Assembly (NCBI RefSeq): GCF_024978135.1 | Contig: NZ_JANTEZ010000012.1 | Span: forward strand, 1-44,928 | DNA length: 44,928 nt | Direction: 5' to 3' | DNA from: Herbiconiux gentiana | GTDB taxonomy: Bacteria > Actinomycetota > Actinomycetes > Actinomycetales > Microbacteriaceae | Shown: in pieces, positions 1 through 7,707 of the stretch | Layout: each line of letters starts with the position of its first letter | Numbering within the stretch: position 1 is the first letter of the stretch | Position numbers and translations under genes: made by a program | Notes under the pieces: generated by a model | Seen by the model: only the letters and a program-made list of their open reading frames with translations | Databases searched by the model: none | What the model was told of the DNA's origin: nothing

Positions 1-726
1 GGGCACTCGGCCGTGACGGCCGTGATCGCGCTCGGCCGGATCGCGCGCCGCGACCCGTCGACGAAAGTCACCTGGGTGCTGCGCCGCGGCACGGTCGGCA
101 ACACTTTCGGCGGGGGAGAAGCGGATGAGCTGCCCGCCCGCGGCCAGCTCGGCATCACCGCGAAAGAGTTCGTCGATGCCGGCCTGATCGACCTGGTGAC
201 CGGGTTCCGGGTCGAGAAGATCGCCCGCGACGGCGACCGGGTGCTGCTCACCAGCGAAGACGGCCGCACCCTCCCGGCCGCCGATCACGTCGCGGTGCTG
301 ACCGGGTTCCGGCCCGATCTGTCGTTCCTGTCGGAGCTGCGCCTGGAGCTGGATGCGACGTTGCAGGCGCCGGTGGGGATCGCGGCCGAGGTCGACCCCA
401 ACCTGCATTCCTGCGGATCGGTCGCTGCGACTGGCGCCGCCGATCTCGCCCAGCCGGAGCCGAACTTCTACCTGGTCGGCGCGAAGTCCTACGGGCGCGC
501 GCCGACGTTCCTGGCGATGACCGGCTACGAGCAGGTTCGTTCCGTCGTCGCGGAGCTCGCGGGTGACCACGAGGCCGCTGCCCGGGTTGACCTGGTGCTG
601 CCCGACACCGGGGTGTGCGGGGGAGCGGGCCTGTTCGACTCGACCGGGACCGCGATCGGCGGGAGCTGCTGCGCGCTCCCGGAGCAGCCGCTGATCCAGA
701 TCGGCCGCGCCCCCGCCTCGGTCTAG
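1..726 (+). CDS. arsO: ArsO-like FAD/NAD(P)H flavoprotein, C-terminal part (gene continues from 44229)
   Basis: This is the 3' part of a flavoprotein whose 5' part lies at 44229-44928. Joined across the circle junction the gene is 1326 nt, 441 aa. The join is seamless because 1-100 repeats 44829-44928 in the same frame. The second Rossmann motif, GSGHSA, starts at the edge, as in the NADPH site of two-dinucleotide-fold flavoproteins. ArsO-type flavoproteins recur in actinobacterial ars operons, but their substrate is uncertain. A Cys-rich stretch near the end (VCGGAG, GGSCCALP) could bind arsenite or metal; that is inference. The gene converges on arsC, with 11 bp between the stop codons. Confidence 0.75.
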   Translation, partial: GHSAVTAVIALGRIARRDPSTKVTWVLRRGTVGNTFGGGEADELPARGQLGITAKEFVDAGLIDLVTGFRVEKIARDGDRVLLTSEDGRTLPAADHVAVLTGFRPDLSFLSELRLELDATLQAPVGIAAEVDPNLHSCGSVAATGAADLAQPEPNFYLVGAKSYGRAPTFLAMTGYEQVRSVVAELAGDHEAAARVDLVLPDTGVCGGAGLFDSTGTAIGGSCCALPEQPLIQIGRAPASV

Positions 727-737
727 CCGGTCGGGGC

Positions 738-1133
738 CTAGCGGGTCAGGAGTGTCGACTGAATCTGTGCGGCCACGGCCTCGCGCAGCGGCCGCACCGC
801 GTCGGCGTCCCACGCTTCCGGGTTGGGGAATGACCATTCCAGCACCTCGCCGCGCGGCGTCGCCGGCAGGGCGAGTCCGGGCTTCATCAGCACCACAATG
901 TCGGCCTCGTCGAGGTCCGAGGTCGTGACCGCGCGTGGCACGTTCCCCGAAATATCGACACCCAGCTCGGCCACGGTCGCGGCGACGGCCGGGTTCACCT
1001 CGTCGGCGGGCGAGAGCCCGGCCGAGGTCGCGGTGAACCGGTCGCCGGCCAGGTGGTCGAGGAGCGCGGCTCCGAGCTGGGAGCGGCCGGCGTTGTGCTG
1101 GCAGATGAACAGGACGGTGGGGGTGGCGGTCAT
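738..1133 (-). CDS. arsC: Arsenate reductase, low-molecular-weight phosphatase fold (first of three)
   Basis: 131 aa with the LMW protein-tyrosine-phosphatase P-loop CX5R near the N-terminus (CQHNAGRS; Cys11, Arg17). This is the nucleophile loop of thioredoxin- or mycothiol-coupled arsenate reductases, which reduce As(V) to As(III) in the cytoplasm. The length is typical. The usual acidic DP/DDP motif reads FPNPEAW, so Asn104 sits where an Asp is expected, and the GCGDxCP segment of its neighbour is absent. It may be an arsenate reductase with altered mechanism or a phosphatase-fold partner. It is the last gene of a three-gene minus-strand run starting at 2508. Confidence 0.8.
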   Translation of the reverse strand: MTATPTVLFICQHNAGRSQLGAALLDHLAGDRFTATSAGLSPADEVNPAVAATVAELGVDISGNVPRAVTTSDLDEADIVVLMKPGLALPATPRGEVLEWSFPNPEAWDADAVRPLREAVAAQIQSTLLTR

Positions 1134-1161
1134 GGATCGCTTTCAGTAGTCGTGCGGGTGG

Positions 1162-1818
1162 TCAGGCGTGCGAGCTGGTGAAGCGAGGGGCGACGTGCAG
1201 CTCGTCGAGCAGGGCGAGGACGCGGCGCTCGATCTCGTCGCGAATCGGCCGGATATCCGTGGCGGTCAGCCCGGCCGGGTCATCGAGCACCCATTCCTCG
1301 TAGCGTTTTCCGGGGAAGATCGGGCAGGCGTCGCCGCAGCCCATCGTGATGACGACGTCGGCGGCGCGCACCACCTCATCCGTCCACGGCTTCGGGTACT
1401 CGTTCGAGATATCGATACCGCGCTCGGTCATCGCGGCGATCGCTTCCCCGTTCACCTGGTCGCCCGGCTCGGAACCGCCCGACCAGGCCACCGCGTTCTC
1501 GCCGGCGTAGTGCTCGAAGAACCCGAGGGCCATCTGGGAGCGGCCGGCGTTGTGGACGCACAGGAACAGCACGGTGGGCTTGCCGTCGAGGTGCTTCCCC
1601 TCGACCCGGGCGAGGGCGCTCAGCCGTTGGCGGGCGAACTTCTCGGCCAGCAGCGGCAAGAAGGTGGTAACTTTCGCACGTCCCGCGAACTGGTCGTAGG
1701 AGAAATGCAGGAACCGTTCGATCGTCTCCACGTTGAACGTGCCGGCGAAGTCACGTTCGAGCCTGGTAGCCGCGGTCTTCAACGCGTACTGCTGATCGAG
1801 GGTGATGGCGGGATTCAT
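1162..1818 (-). CDS. arsC: Arsenate-mycothiol transferase ArsC with N-terminal three-helix domain
   Basis: 218 aa in two parts. Residues 1-75 are a helical extension typical of actinobacterial arsenate reductases. Residues 80-210 are an LMW-phosphatase fold with CVHNAGRS (Cys87, Arg93), a Cys pair in GCGDACP (Cys161, Cys165) and the acid motif LDDPAG (Asp179/Asp180). This layout matches mycothiol-dependent enzymes that add mycothiol to arsenate before mycoredoxin reduction. It has every residue its downstream neighbour lacks, so it is the most credible working arsenate reductase of the cluster. It is cotranscribed with the ArsR-ArsC fusion 15 bp upstream. Confidence 0.9.
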   Translation of the reverse strand: MNPAITLDQQYALKTAATRLERDFAGTFNVETIERFLHFSYDQFAGRAKVTTFLPLLAEKFARQRLSALARVEGKHLDGKPTVLFLCVHNAGRSQMALGFFEHYAGENAVAWSGGSEPGDQVNGEAIAAMTERGIDISNEYPKPWTDEVVRAADVVITMGCGDACPIFPGKRYEEWVLDDPAGLTATDIRPIRDEIERRVLALLDELHVAPRFTSSHA

Positions 1819-1833
1819 GGGGTGCTCCCTTGT

Positions 1834-2508
1834 TCAGGATGCGGCGAGCCGCGGAGCGAGGTCCGAGATGCGTCGGTGCAGCTCGGCATAGGTGGTGTCG
1901 AATGCGGCGGCGGTGCCGATTCGAACCGGGTCCGGGATCGACCAGTGGAGGTTCCCGGTCACGCCCAGCTCTTCGTGGGCGTTGTCGCAGACGGTGACCA
2001 CGAAATCGGTGTCGGTCAGCACGTCACCGAGCACGCGCGGCTGGACGTCTGCGAGGGCGAGGTGGTGGCGCTTGGCGGCGGCGATCGCTCCTGCGTCGAT
2101 CTGCTCGGCCGGATGGGTGCCCCCGGATGCGGCCGGGATGGTCGACTGCTGCTCCCAGAGCGCGGCCGCGAGCTGCGACCGGGCAGAGTTCGCGGTGCAG
2201 ACGAACACCACCCGGTCGGCCCGTTCCACCGCACCCGGCGTGAGCCCGGCAAGCGCGGTGGTGGTCAGGTGCACGTAGGAGCGGCGCTTGTCGGCCTCCG
2301 ATCGGGACCGGGCGACCATGCCGACGGCTTCGAGGGCATTCAGGTGATGGGTGACGAGGTTCGATCGGATGCCGAGCGCAACCTGGATTTCGGTGGGGGA
2401 GAGGTCGCCCAGCGTGAGCAGGTCGACGATGCGCAGCCGTGCCGGCTCGCTGAGCGCGGCGTGCTTCGCTGCCCGCCGCTCCAACTCTTCACTTCGCTCA
2501 ATGTTCAT
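1834..2508 (-). CDS. ArsR-type HTH fused to ArsC-like LMW phosphatase domain
   Basis: 224 aa. Residues 1-90 form an ArsR-family winged helix (SEPARLRIVDLL, then recognition region SNLVTHHLNALE). Residues 95-224 are an LMW-phosphatase fold with CTANSARS (Cys104, Arg110) and an IPDP acid motif. Fusing a repressor to a reductase-like domain is known in actinobacterial ars loci. Whether the phosphatase half is catalytic or a sensor cannot be read from sequence. The ATG at 2508 faces an inverted-repeat operator shared with the divergent aquaporin gene, so autoregulation of both directions is likely. Confidence 0.88.
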   Translation of the reverse strand: MNIERSEELERRAAKHAALSEPARLRIVDLLTLGDLSPTEIQVALGIRSNLVTHHLNALEAVGMVARSRSEADKRRSYVHLTTTALAGLTPGAVERADRVVFVCTANSARSQLAAALWEQQSTIPAASGGTHPAEQIDAGAIAAAKRHHLALADVQPRVLGDVLTDTDFVVTVCDNAHEELGVTGNLHWSIPDPVRIGTAAAFDTTYAELHRRISDLAPRLAAS

Positions 2509-2515
2509 TGTCTCA

Positions 2516-2548
2516 ATCTTGACTGAACTAGTTGGTTCGAGTCAAGAT
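2516..2548. promoter_or_regulatory. Inverted-repeat operator between ArsR-ArsC fusion and aquaporin genes
   Basis: ATCTTGACT (2516-2524) and AGTCAAGAT (2540-2548) are perfect 9-bp arms around a 15-bp centre containing the palindrome AACTAGTT (2526-2533). The site fills most of the 49-bp gap between divergent starts, which suits an ArsR dimer controlling both promoters. The repressor assignment is inferred from position. Confidence 0.75.
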
Positions 2549-2557
2549 GGGGCCGAC

Positions 2558-3313
2558 ATGAAAACCCCACACCTTCACCCCGAGCTGTCCCGCCCGCATC
2601 TGGCGCGCCGGGTCACCGCCGAGTTCGTCGGCACCGGCCTGCTCGTGACGGTCGTCGTCGGCTCCGGGATCGCCGCGCAGCAGCTCTCGGCCGGCGACGT
2701 CGGCCTGCAACTGCTGGAGAACAGCATCGCCACCGCGCTCGGCCTGGCGGTGCTGATCCTGATGCTCGGACCGGTGTCCGGGGCGCACTTCAACCCGGTC
2801 GTGTCGATCGCGGATTGGCTCATCGGCCGTCGTGGCCACGGCCTCCCGGGCCGCGATCTCGGCCCGTACCTGCTCGCGCAGATCGCGGGCGGCATCGCCG
2901 GCACCCTGCTGGCCGGCGTCATGTTCGACGTCGCCCCGACGATCTCGACCACCGACCGGGCATCCGGTGGGCACCTGGTCGGGGAGGTCGTGGCCACGGC
3001 GGGCCTGGTGCTGCTGATCTTCGCGCTCGCCCGCACCGGCAAGGGCGCGGTCACCGCGGCCGCGGTCGGCGCCTACATCGGCGCCGCCTACTGGTTCACC
3101 AGCTCGACGTCGTTCGCGAACCCCGCCGTGACGATCGCCCGCACCTTCACCGACACCTTCGCCGGCATCGCCCCCGCATCCGTCGCCCCGTTCATCCTCG
3201 CCCAGCTCGCCGGCGCCGCCCTCGGGCTCGGCCTGCTGCTCGTGCTCTACCCGACCGCCGCCCGCAGCACGGCTGGCGACGTCGCGGTCCCGCACCCTGT
3301 CGAAGCCCACTGA
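2558..3313 (+). CDS. aqpS: MIP-family aquaporin/aquaglyceroporin of an ars operon (AqpS-like)
   Basis: 251 aa, mostly hydrophobic, with the two half-helix motifs of major intrinsic proteins: FNPVVS (NPV, residues 79-81) and FANPAVTIAR (NPA, residues 188-190, followed by the selectivity Arg). The first motif has NPV instead of NPA. In ars operons such channels let As(III) leave the cell down its gradient after ArsC reduction. The ATG at 2558 is chosen because the family alignment begins here and it follows the operator; an upstream in-frame ORF extension would run through the operator and into the divergent gene. Next gene follows after 25 bp. Confidence 0.88.
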   Translation: MKTPHLHPELSRPHLARRVTAEFVGTGLLVTVVVGSGIAAQQLSAGDVGLQLLENSIATALGLAVLILMLGPVSGAHFNPVVSIADWLIGRRGHGLPGRDLGPYLLAQIAGGIAGTLLAGVMFDVAPTISTTDRASGGHLVGEVVATAGLVLLIFALARTGKGAVTAAAVGAYIGAAYWFTSSTSFANPAVTIARTFTDTFAGIAPASVAPFILAQLAGAALGLGLLLVLYPTAARSTAGDVAVPHPVEAH

Positions 3314-3338
3314 TCCACCCCTTGAAAGGCACACCCTC

Positions 3339-4718
3339 ATGCACCTCGTAGCGATCGGCGGAAGCGACGCCGGAATCTCCACCGCACTCCGCGCCCGCGA
3401 ACTCGACCCCTCCGTCGACGTGACCGTCGTCGTCGCAGACTCCTACCCGAACTTCTCCATCTGCGGCATCCCCTACTACTTCTCCCGCGAGGTCAACCCG
3501 TGGCAGTCGCTCGCGCACCGCACCCACGCGGACCTCGAAGCGACCGGGATGCAGCTCCGCCTCGACACCCTCGCCACGGGCATCGACGTCGCCGGCCAGC
3601 AGCTCACCGTCCGCGACGCGAACGGGCAGGAATCGACGATCGCCTACGACGAGCTGATGGTCGGCACCGGGGCATCCCCGTCGACGGCCGGCATCGAAGC
3701 CGGCGGGCTCGGCCCGGACGACGGCGTGCACGTGCTGCACTCGATGGGCGACACCTTCGCGCTCGAGCGCTACCTCGACGAGCACCAGCCCGCGACGGCG
3801 ATCATCGTCGGCGCCGGCTACGTCGGCCTCGAAATGGCCGAAGCCCTCACCGTCCGCGGCCTCCACGTCACACAGCTCCAGCGCGGACCCGAAGTGCTCT
3901 CCACCCTCGACCCCGAACTCGGCGCCCTCGTCCACGACGAACTCACCCGCCACGGCGTCGACGTCGTCACCGGCACCCGCGTTCAGCAGATCACCCGGAC
4001 GGCCGCAGGCCTCACGGTCACCGGGCAACAGAACGGCACCGAGTTCGCCCGCACGGCCGACCTCGTGCTCGTGGTCGTCGGCGTGCGCCCCAACACCAGC
4101 CTCCTCACCGAAGCCGGCGCATCCACCGGCGCCGGGGGAGCGGTCGTCGTCGACGAGCAGATGCGCACCGGTCTCCCGCACGTCTGGGCGGCCGGCGACG
4201 GCGTGGTCACCCACCACCGCCTCCTCGGCATCACCTACCTGCCCCTCGGCACGACCTCGCACAAGCAGGGCCGCGTGGCCGGCGAAAACGCGATCGGCGG
4301 CGACGCCCGGTTCGCCGGCAGCCTCGGCACCCAGGTCGTGAAAGTCTTCGACCTCGTCGCCGCCCGCACCGGACTCCGCGACCACGAAGCCATCACGGCT
4401 GGGCACACGCCCCTGAGCGGCACCGCGATCGCGGACGACCACAAGGCCTACTACCCGGGCGCGAAGCCCCTCAGCATCCGCATCACCGGCGACACCGGCA
4501 CCGGGCTGCTGCTCGGCGCGCAACTCGTCGGCGCCCGGGGAGCGGAGATCGCCAAGCGCGTCGACACCTACGCCACCGCCCTGCACCACGGCATGACCGT
4601 CGACGCGATGAGCGACCTCGACCTCTCCTACACGCCCCCGCTCGGCTCCCCCTGGGACGCGGTGCAGGTCGCTACGCAGGCGTGGAGCCGACAGCTTCGT
4701 GCAGCGGTCAGTGTCTAG
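3339..4718 (+). CDS. FAD-dependent pyridine nucleotide-disulfide oxidoreductase (CoA-disulfide reductase/Nox family)
   Basis: 459 aa. An N-terminal dinucleotide fold (AIGGSDAGIS) binds FAD. A single conserved Cys in SICGIPYY (Cys42) is the redox residue of the CoA-disulfide reductase/NADH oxidase branch. A second fold (VGAGYVGLEMAE, near residue 150) binds NAD(P)H, and the C-terminal dimer domain is complete. The start has AAAGG 9 nt upstream. It forms an operon with the aquaporin. A role in thiol recycling or in handling arsenic-thiol adducts is inferred from context. It is not a two-Cys thioredoxin reductase, so ArsT is not the right name. Confidence 0.82.
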   Translation: MHLVAIGGSDAGISTALRARELDPSVDVTVVVADSYPNFSICGIPYYFSREVNPWQSLAHRTHADLEATGMQLRLDTLATGIDVAGQQLTVRDANGQESTIAYDELMVGTGASPSTAGIEAGGLGPDDGVHVLHSMGDTFALERYLDEHQPATAIIVGAGYVGLEMAEALTVRGLHVTQLQRGPEVLSTLDPELGALVHDELTRHGVDVVTGTRVQQITRTAAGLTVTGQQNGTEFARTADLVLVVVGVRPNTSLLTEAGASTGAGGAVVVDEQMRTGLPHVWAAGDGVVTHHRLLGITYLPLGTTSHKQGRVAGENAIGGDARFAGSLGTQVVKVFDLVAARTGLRDHEAITAGHTPLSGTAIADDHKAYYPGAKPLSIRITGDTGTGLLLGAQLVGARGAEIAKRVDTYATALHHGMTVDAMSDLDLSYTPPLGSPWDAVQVATQAWSRQLRAAVSV

Positions 4719-4727
4719 AGAGGTTCG

Positions 4728-4874
4728 TCATCGACGAGTTGAGCGTGGCGACAGCGCCACCCACAGCCCGCAGCGGCGACAGATGTAGCCGCCGTCGCTG
4801 AGAGCGTGCAGTTTGGCGAGTGGCAGCGTGCGACCGCAGCAGGAACACTCTGTGCCCGGTGCGATCGACGTCAC
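4728..4874 (-). CDS. Very small zinc-ribbon protein (48 aa)
   Basis: A 48-aa reading frame from GTG at 4874 to TGA at 4728. It carries two Cys pairs, CSCCGR (Cys10, Cys13) and CRRCGLW (Cys32, Cys35), spaced like a treble-clef zinc ribbon. An in-frame stop lies just upstream, so GTG is the only early start; GAGAAG precedes it. It sits 37 bp after the thioredoxin-like gene and looks like the fifth gene of the CmtR/CDF operon. No function beyond metal binding is visible. Its shortness makes this call moderate. Confidence 0.5.
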   Translation of the reverse strand: MTSIAPGTECSCCGRTLPLAKLHALSDGGYICRRCGLWVALSPRSTRR

Positions 4875-4911
4875 GTTGTCATCTTCTCACTCGGTCCCTG
4901 TCACGGCGGGG

Positions 4912-5223
4912 CTAGGCGACGTGATCTCGGATTGCTTCGATGAGTTGGGCGACGGACGGAGCGCCAGCGAAACCGCTGTCGCTCCGATAGACGCGGCACG
5001 CCAATTCCGAGGTTCGTCCCCCGGACGGGAACGCGTCCACGCCATCGAGAAGAATCGTCGGGGAACCCGCGAATGGAACTTCCGAGGCCTGGACGCTGTT
5101 CGATAGCAGCCGATACGTCACCTCGACGTCACCGTGCCCCAATTCGGTCAGCGCCTCCTGTGCTCGAACTCCGGCCTCAACCCAGTTGGGGCATTCATCG
5201 ATATGAAGGATCTCCACGCGCAT
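4912..5223 (-). CDS. Thioredoxin-fold protein with CPNW motif
   Basis: 103 aa. The N-terminal beta strand runs into HIDECPNW, the position of the redox motif in small thioredoxin/glutaredoxin-like proteins but with only one Cys (Cys11). GSPTILLDG supplies the cis-Pro region typical of the fold, and a second Cys lies in ELACRVYR. Such proteins often accompany heavy-metal genes, but no exact function is established from sequence. It lies 22 bp downstream of the CDF exporter on the same strand, so it is probably cotranscribed. Confidence 0.7.
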   Translation of the reverse strand: MRVEILHIDECPNWVEAGVRAQEALTELGHGDVEVTYRLLSNSVQASEVPFAGSPTILLDGVDAFPSGGRTSELACRVYRSDSGFAGAPSVAQLIEAIRDHVA

Positions 5224-5245
5224 AGCTCAGTATCGCTCGATCTCG

Positions 5246-5911
5246 TCAGGACTCAGGGTCGTCGTCCTGATCGAGGAGCATGCCCACGGATGTGGCGCAG
5301 GCGTCGCCCTTCCAGGCCTCGATGCCTTCGCGGAAGGCGAAGGCGACGATGACGAGCGCGGCGATCGGGTCGGCCCACCACCAGCCGAGCAGGCTGTTGA
5401 GGAGGAGCCCGATCAGCACGGCGGCCGACAGGTAGGTGCAGATCAGGGTCTGCTTCGAGTCGGCCACGGCGGTCGCGGAGCCCAGCTCGCGGCCGGTGCG
5501 TCGTTCCGCGAGCGAAAGGAACGGCATGATGGCCACGCTGAGGGCGGTGAGCACGATGCCGACGGTGCTGTGCTCGGCCTCGACAACACCAGTCAGAGCC
5601 AGGATCGAGTTCGCGCCGACGTACAGGGCGAGGGCGAAGAAGGCCACGGCGATGACCCGCAGCGTTCCCTTCTCCCACCGTTCGGGGTCCCGGCGGGTGA
5701 ACTGCCACGCGACCGCGGCCGCGGAGAGCACTTCGATCGTGGAGTCGAGGCCGAACCCGATCAGGGCGCCGGAGGATGCGGCTGTTCCGGCGGCGATCGC
5801 GACGACGGCCTCGATCAGGTTGTAGCCGATCGTGACGGCGACGATCAGCCGGATGCGCTTGTGCAGCAGGGCGCGGCGCTGTTCGGTGGGTTGCGCGGTC
5901 GTCGCGGTCAC
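5246..5911 (-). CDS. Cation diffusion facilitator (CDF) family metal exporter
   Basis: 221 aa from the GTG at 5911, with about five to six membrane segments and little C-terminal cytoplasmic domain. GFGLDSTIEVLSAAAV and WWADPIAALVIVAF correspond to the metal-site helices II and V of CDF transporters, with Asp in each (the second helix as DP). These proteins exchange Zn, Cd or related divalent ions for protons. The GTG overlaps the regulator's stop codon as GTGA, and GAGG precedes it; an ATG 18 bp upstream (5929) is possible. The CmtR-like regulator upstream makes Cd or Pb the likely inducer. Confidence 0.85.
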   Translation of the reverse strand: MTATTAQPTEQRRALLHKRIRLIVAVTIGYNLIEAVVAIAAGTAASSGALIGFGLDSTIEVLSAAAVAWQFTRRDPERWEKGTLRVIAVAFFALALYVGANSILALTGVVEAEHSTVGIVLTALSVAIMPFLSLAERRTGRELGSATAVADSKQTLICTYLSAAVLIGLLLNSLLGWWWADPIAALVIVAFAFREGIEAWKGDACATSVGMLLDQDDDPES

Positions 5912-6279
5912 GGGGTGGCCTCGCAGCATCCGGGAACCGTGCAGGACTCGTCGTTGCAGGGCGCCGAGGTGTCGACGGCGAGCACCACGCTCACCAGGTC
6001 GTTCAGTGCCTTCGCGAGATGGGCATCCGCGATCTCGTACCTGTTCTGCCGCCCCTCGGGCTCCGCGACGACGATGCCGCAGTCGCGCAGGCAGGTGAGG
6101 TGGTTCGATACGTTCTGGCGGGTGAGGTCGAGGGCGGTGGCGATTCCGGCCGGGTAGGCCGGCCCATCGAGCAGCAGCATCAGGATGCGCGAGCGGGAGG
6201 GATCGGCCATCGCACGGCCGAGGCGGTTCATCACGTCCAACCGCGAGCTGAGCGTGAGCGGCACGGGAGCGCCCGCCAT
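5908..6279 (-). CDS. cmtR: CmtR-like ArsR-family metal sensor (Cd/Pb)
   Basis: 123 aa winged-helix repressor. The recognition region is RQNVSNHL, followed directly by LTCLRDCG, a CxxxC pair (Cys63, Cys67) at the place where mycobacterial CmtR binds Cd/Pb. The C-terminal tail has four more Cys (Cys108, Cys113, Cys118, Cys119), again as in CmtR, which uses a tail Cys. The ATG at 6279 overlaps the stop of the upstream gene (TGATG). The longer upstream reading frame lies over that gene and is not the start. It very probably binds the palindrome at 6597-6622. Confidence 0.85.
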   Translation of the reverse strand: MAGAPVPLTLSSRLDVMNRLGRAMADPSRSRILMLLLDGPAYPAGIATALDLTRQNVSNHLTCLRDCGIVVAEPEGRQNRYEIADAHLAKALNDLVSVVLAVDTSAPCNDESCTVPGCCEATP

Positions 6280-6596
6280 CAGATACTCAGCATTCGGAGC
6301 TGGTCGGCGTCTCCGGTGACCACCAGCGCCAGGGTGTCGCCGGCATCCCGGATGTCCCATCTGACGAATGAGCAGCAGCGCGATTCAACGTCCACGAGCC
6401 GGCGCAGCTCGGCCACGGACTCCTCGGTGCGTGCGTAGTGGATCGTCAGGACACCATCGGCATCGTCGCGACCTTGGGCGAAGGCCTCATCGAACCGCCG
6501 CCAGGCCGTGAGCTGAGCACGCCCATCGGTGGCCGTCAACGAACACGCCGCCGGCACGAGGGGGAGCGCGCTCCGAACGAAAGAAGTCATACCCAC
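6279..6596 (-). CDS. Cys-pair protein of unknown function, first gene of the CmtR operon
   Basis: 105 aa, no confident family. It has a single Cys near the N-terminus (AACSL) and a CysCys pair in ESRCCSFVRWDI inside a helix-then-strand pattern. Small proteins with CCxF near heavy-metal regulators are seen in actinobacteria, suggesting metal binding, but this is inference. Its start codon lies a few bases after the operator/promoter at 6597-6625, and it is translationally coupled to the sensor gene. Confidence 0.65.
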   Translation of the reverse strand: MGMTSFVRSALPLVPAACSLTATDGRAQLTAWRRFDEAFAQGRDDADGVLTIHYARTEESVAELRRLVDVESRCCSFVRWDIRDAGDTLALVVTGDADQLRMLSI

Positions 6597-6625
6597 ATTA
6601 ATACAGCGTCTGCTGTATTAATCAA
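6597..6625 (-). promoter_or_regulatory. Perfect 11-bp-arm operator overlapping a -35/-10 promoter
   Basis: ATTAATACAGC (6597-6607) and GCTGTATTAAT (6612-6622) are perfect arms around GTCT. On the minus strand TTGATT (6625-6620) and TATTAA (6603-6598) are spaced 16 bp, a good promoter whose spacer is the palindrome. The predicted transcript would begin at or near the ATG at 6596, so it may be leaderless. Bound CmtR would block polymerase directly. The upstream permease's stop codon lies inside the right arm. Confidence 0.85.
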
Positions 6626-7595
6626 GGGTGGTCTGATGGGAACGCGTCAGCCAGGGTACGAGGCGCACGAAGACCACCATGCCGACCAGCTCGACGAGCG
6701 TCTGCGTGACGACCGCTAGTGGAGCCAAGCCGAGCGACGCCGGCAACGCCAGAGCCAGGGGGAGGACGACGAGCGAGTTGCGGGTGGACCCGCTGAACAT
6801 CACGGCTCGGGTCGATGGAACGTCCAACCGGGCCACACGGCCGGCGACCAGCCCGACAAGAACCATGATCGCCAGGAACACCACGTAGAGCGGGACGACG
6901 CGAAGCAGTGCCACGGCCTGTCCGCCGACGGCCGCGATCTGAGAGCCGATCACGACCGCGAGAGTCAGCATCATGAGCGGCACCATCGCCCCGGCCATGA
7001 CGACCTCAATAGCTCGGCCGACACGATGCCTGGTGGCGATCGCTTGAACGATCGCGGCCGCCACCAACGGCACCACGATGAGCACGACAAACGCCTCGAC
7101 GAATGGCCCCACCTCGATCAGCTCCACCGCGCCGCTGCCCGCGAAGAGGAGCAGATATATAGGCAGGAGCACGATCTGCAACAGCATTAGCAGCGGCGCT
7201 GCCGCGAGAAGCCGTGCCCGCGCCCCGCCGGCCAGCCCGGTGAACACGATGACGTAATCCACGCAGGGGGTGAGCAGTACCAGGAGCAGCCCGAGGAGCA
7301 GCCCCCGATCGTCGGCGACGAACCGAGAAAGCCCGAACACGATAAGCGGAACGACGAGGAAGTTCACGACCAGAACCGTGAGCAGGAATCTGACGTCGCG
7401 GAACGAACGGCCCACCTCGATCAGTGGCACGCCGAGGAACGTGGCGAACAACAGCAGAGCCAAGGTCGGATTGATCGCGACCGTCAGGGCCGGCGCGATC
7501 GCCGGCACGAGAGAGCCGACAAGGGCGCCGAGAAGAATCGCCGCGACGTACAGCGGAACCTGTTGCCTGTCCCACCACTCAACGACACGCCCCAT
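6618..7595 (-). CDS. ACR3-like arsenite/organic anion permease (BART superfamily)
   Basis: 325 aa with about ten membrane segments. The segment LLTPCVDYVIVFTGLAGG resembles the conserved Cys-containing helix of ACR3-type As(III) permeases and the related bile acid:Na symporter group. FSGSTRNSLVVLPLAL matches the late conserved segment of the superfamily. Efflux of arsenite through the inner membrane is the likely job given the arsenate reductases nearby. The match is to the diverged arsenic resistance protein branch, not to canonical Acr3. Its 3' end runs into the CmtR operator. Confidence 0.75.
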   Translation of the reverse strand: MGRVVEWWDRQQVPLYVAAILLGALVGSLVPAIAPALTVAINPTLALLLFATFLGVPLIEVGRSFRDVRFLLTVLVVNFLVVPLIVFGLSRFVADDRGLLLGLLLVLLTPCVDYVIVFTGLAGGARARLLAAAPLLMLLQIVLLPIYLLLFAGSGAVELIEVGPFVEAFVVLIVVPLVAAAIVQAIATRHRVGRAIEVVMAGAMVPLMMLTLAVVIGSQIAAVGGQAVALLRVVPLYVVFLAIMVLVGLVAGRVARLDVPSTRAVMFSGSTRNSLVVLPLALALPASLGLAPLAVVTQTLVELVGMVVFVRLVPWLTRSHQTTLD

Positions 7596-7671
7596 TCGAC
7601 CAGCCTAGAGAACGACAGGCACCAGATCAGCGATGAGGCTAGCCGGCCGGGCGCCGCGGAAACGTGACGTA

Positions 7672-7707
7672 TTGCGAGAAGGTGCCGGGCAACGGCACAG
7701 TTGGCCT
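7672..7707 (+). promoter_or_regulatory. Candidate promoter conserved with 31843-31879
   Basis: TTGCGA (7672-7677), 18 bp, CACAGT (7696-7701), then TGGCCT and the ATG. The same spacing and the string CACAGTTGG occur before the paralogous gene at 31880. The distance from the -10-like box to ATG (6 nt) implies a leaderless transcript. The -10 match is poor, so conservation between the copies is the main support. Confidence 0.45.

Noticed and set aside
1-100. Terminal repeats as transposon or linear-plasmid ends
   Set aside because: They are direct, exactly 100 bp and lie inside one gene; linear-plasmid ends would be inverted.
3192-4589. 465-aa minus-strand reading frame
   Set aside because: It is antisense to the well-supported disulfide reductase, with low-complexity Gly/Ala/Asp composition and no motif.
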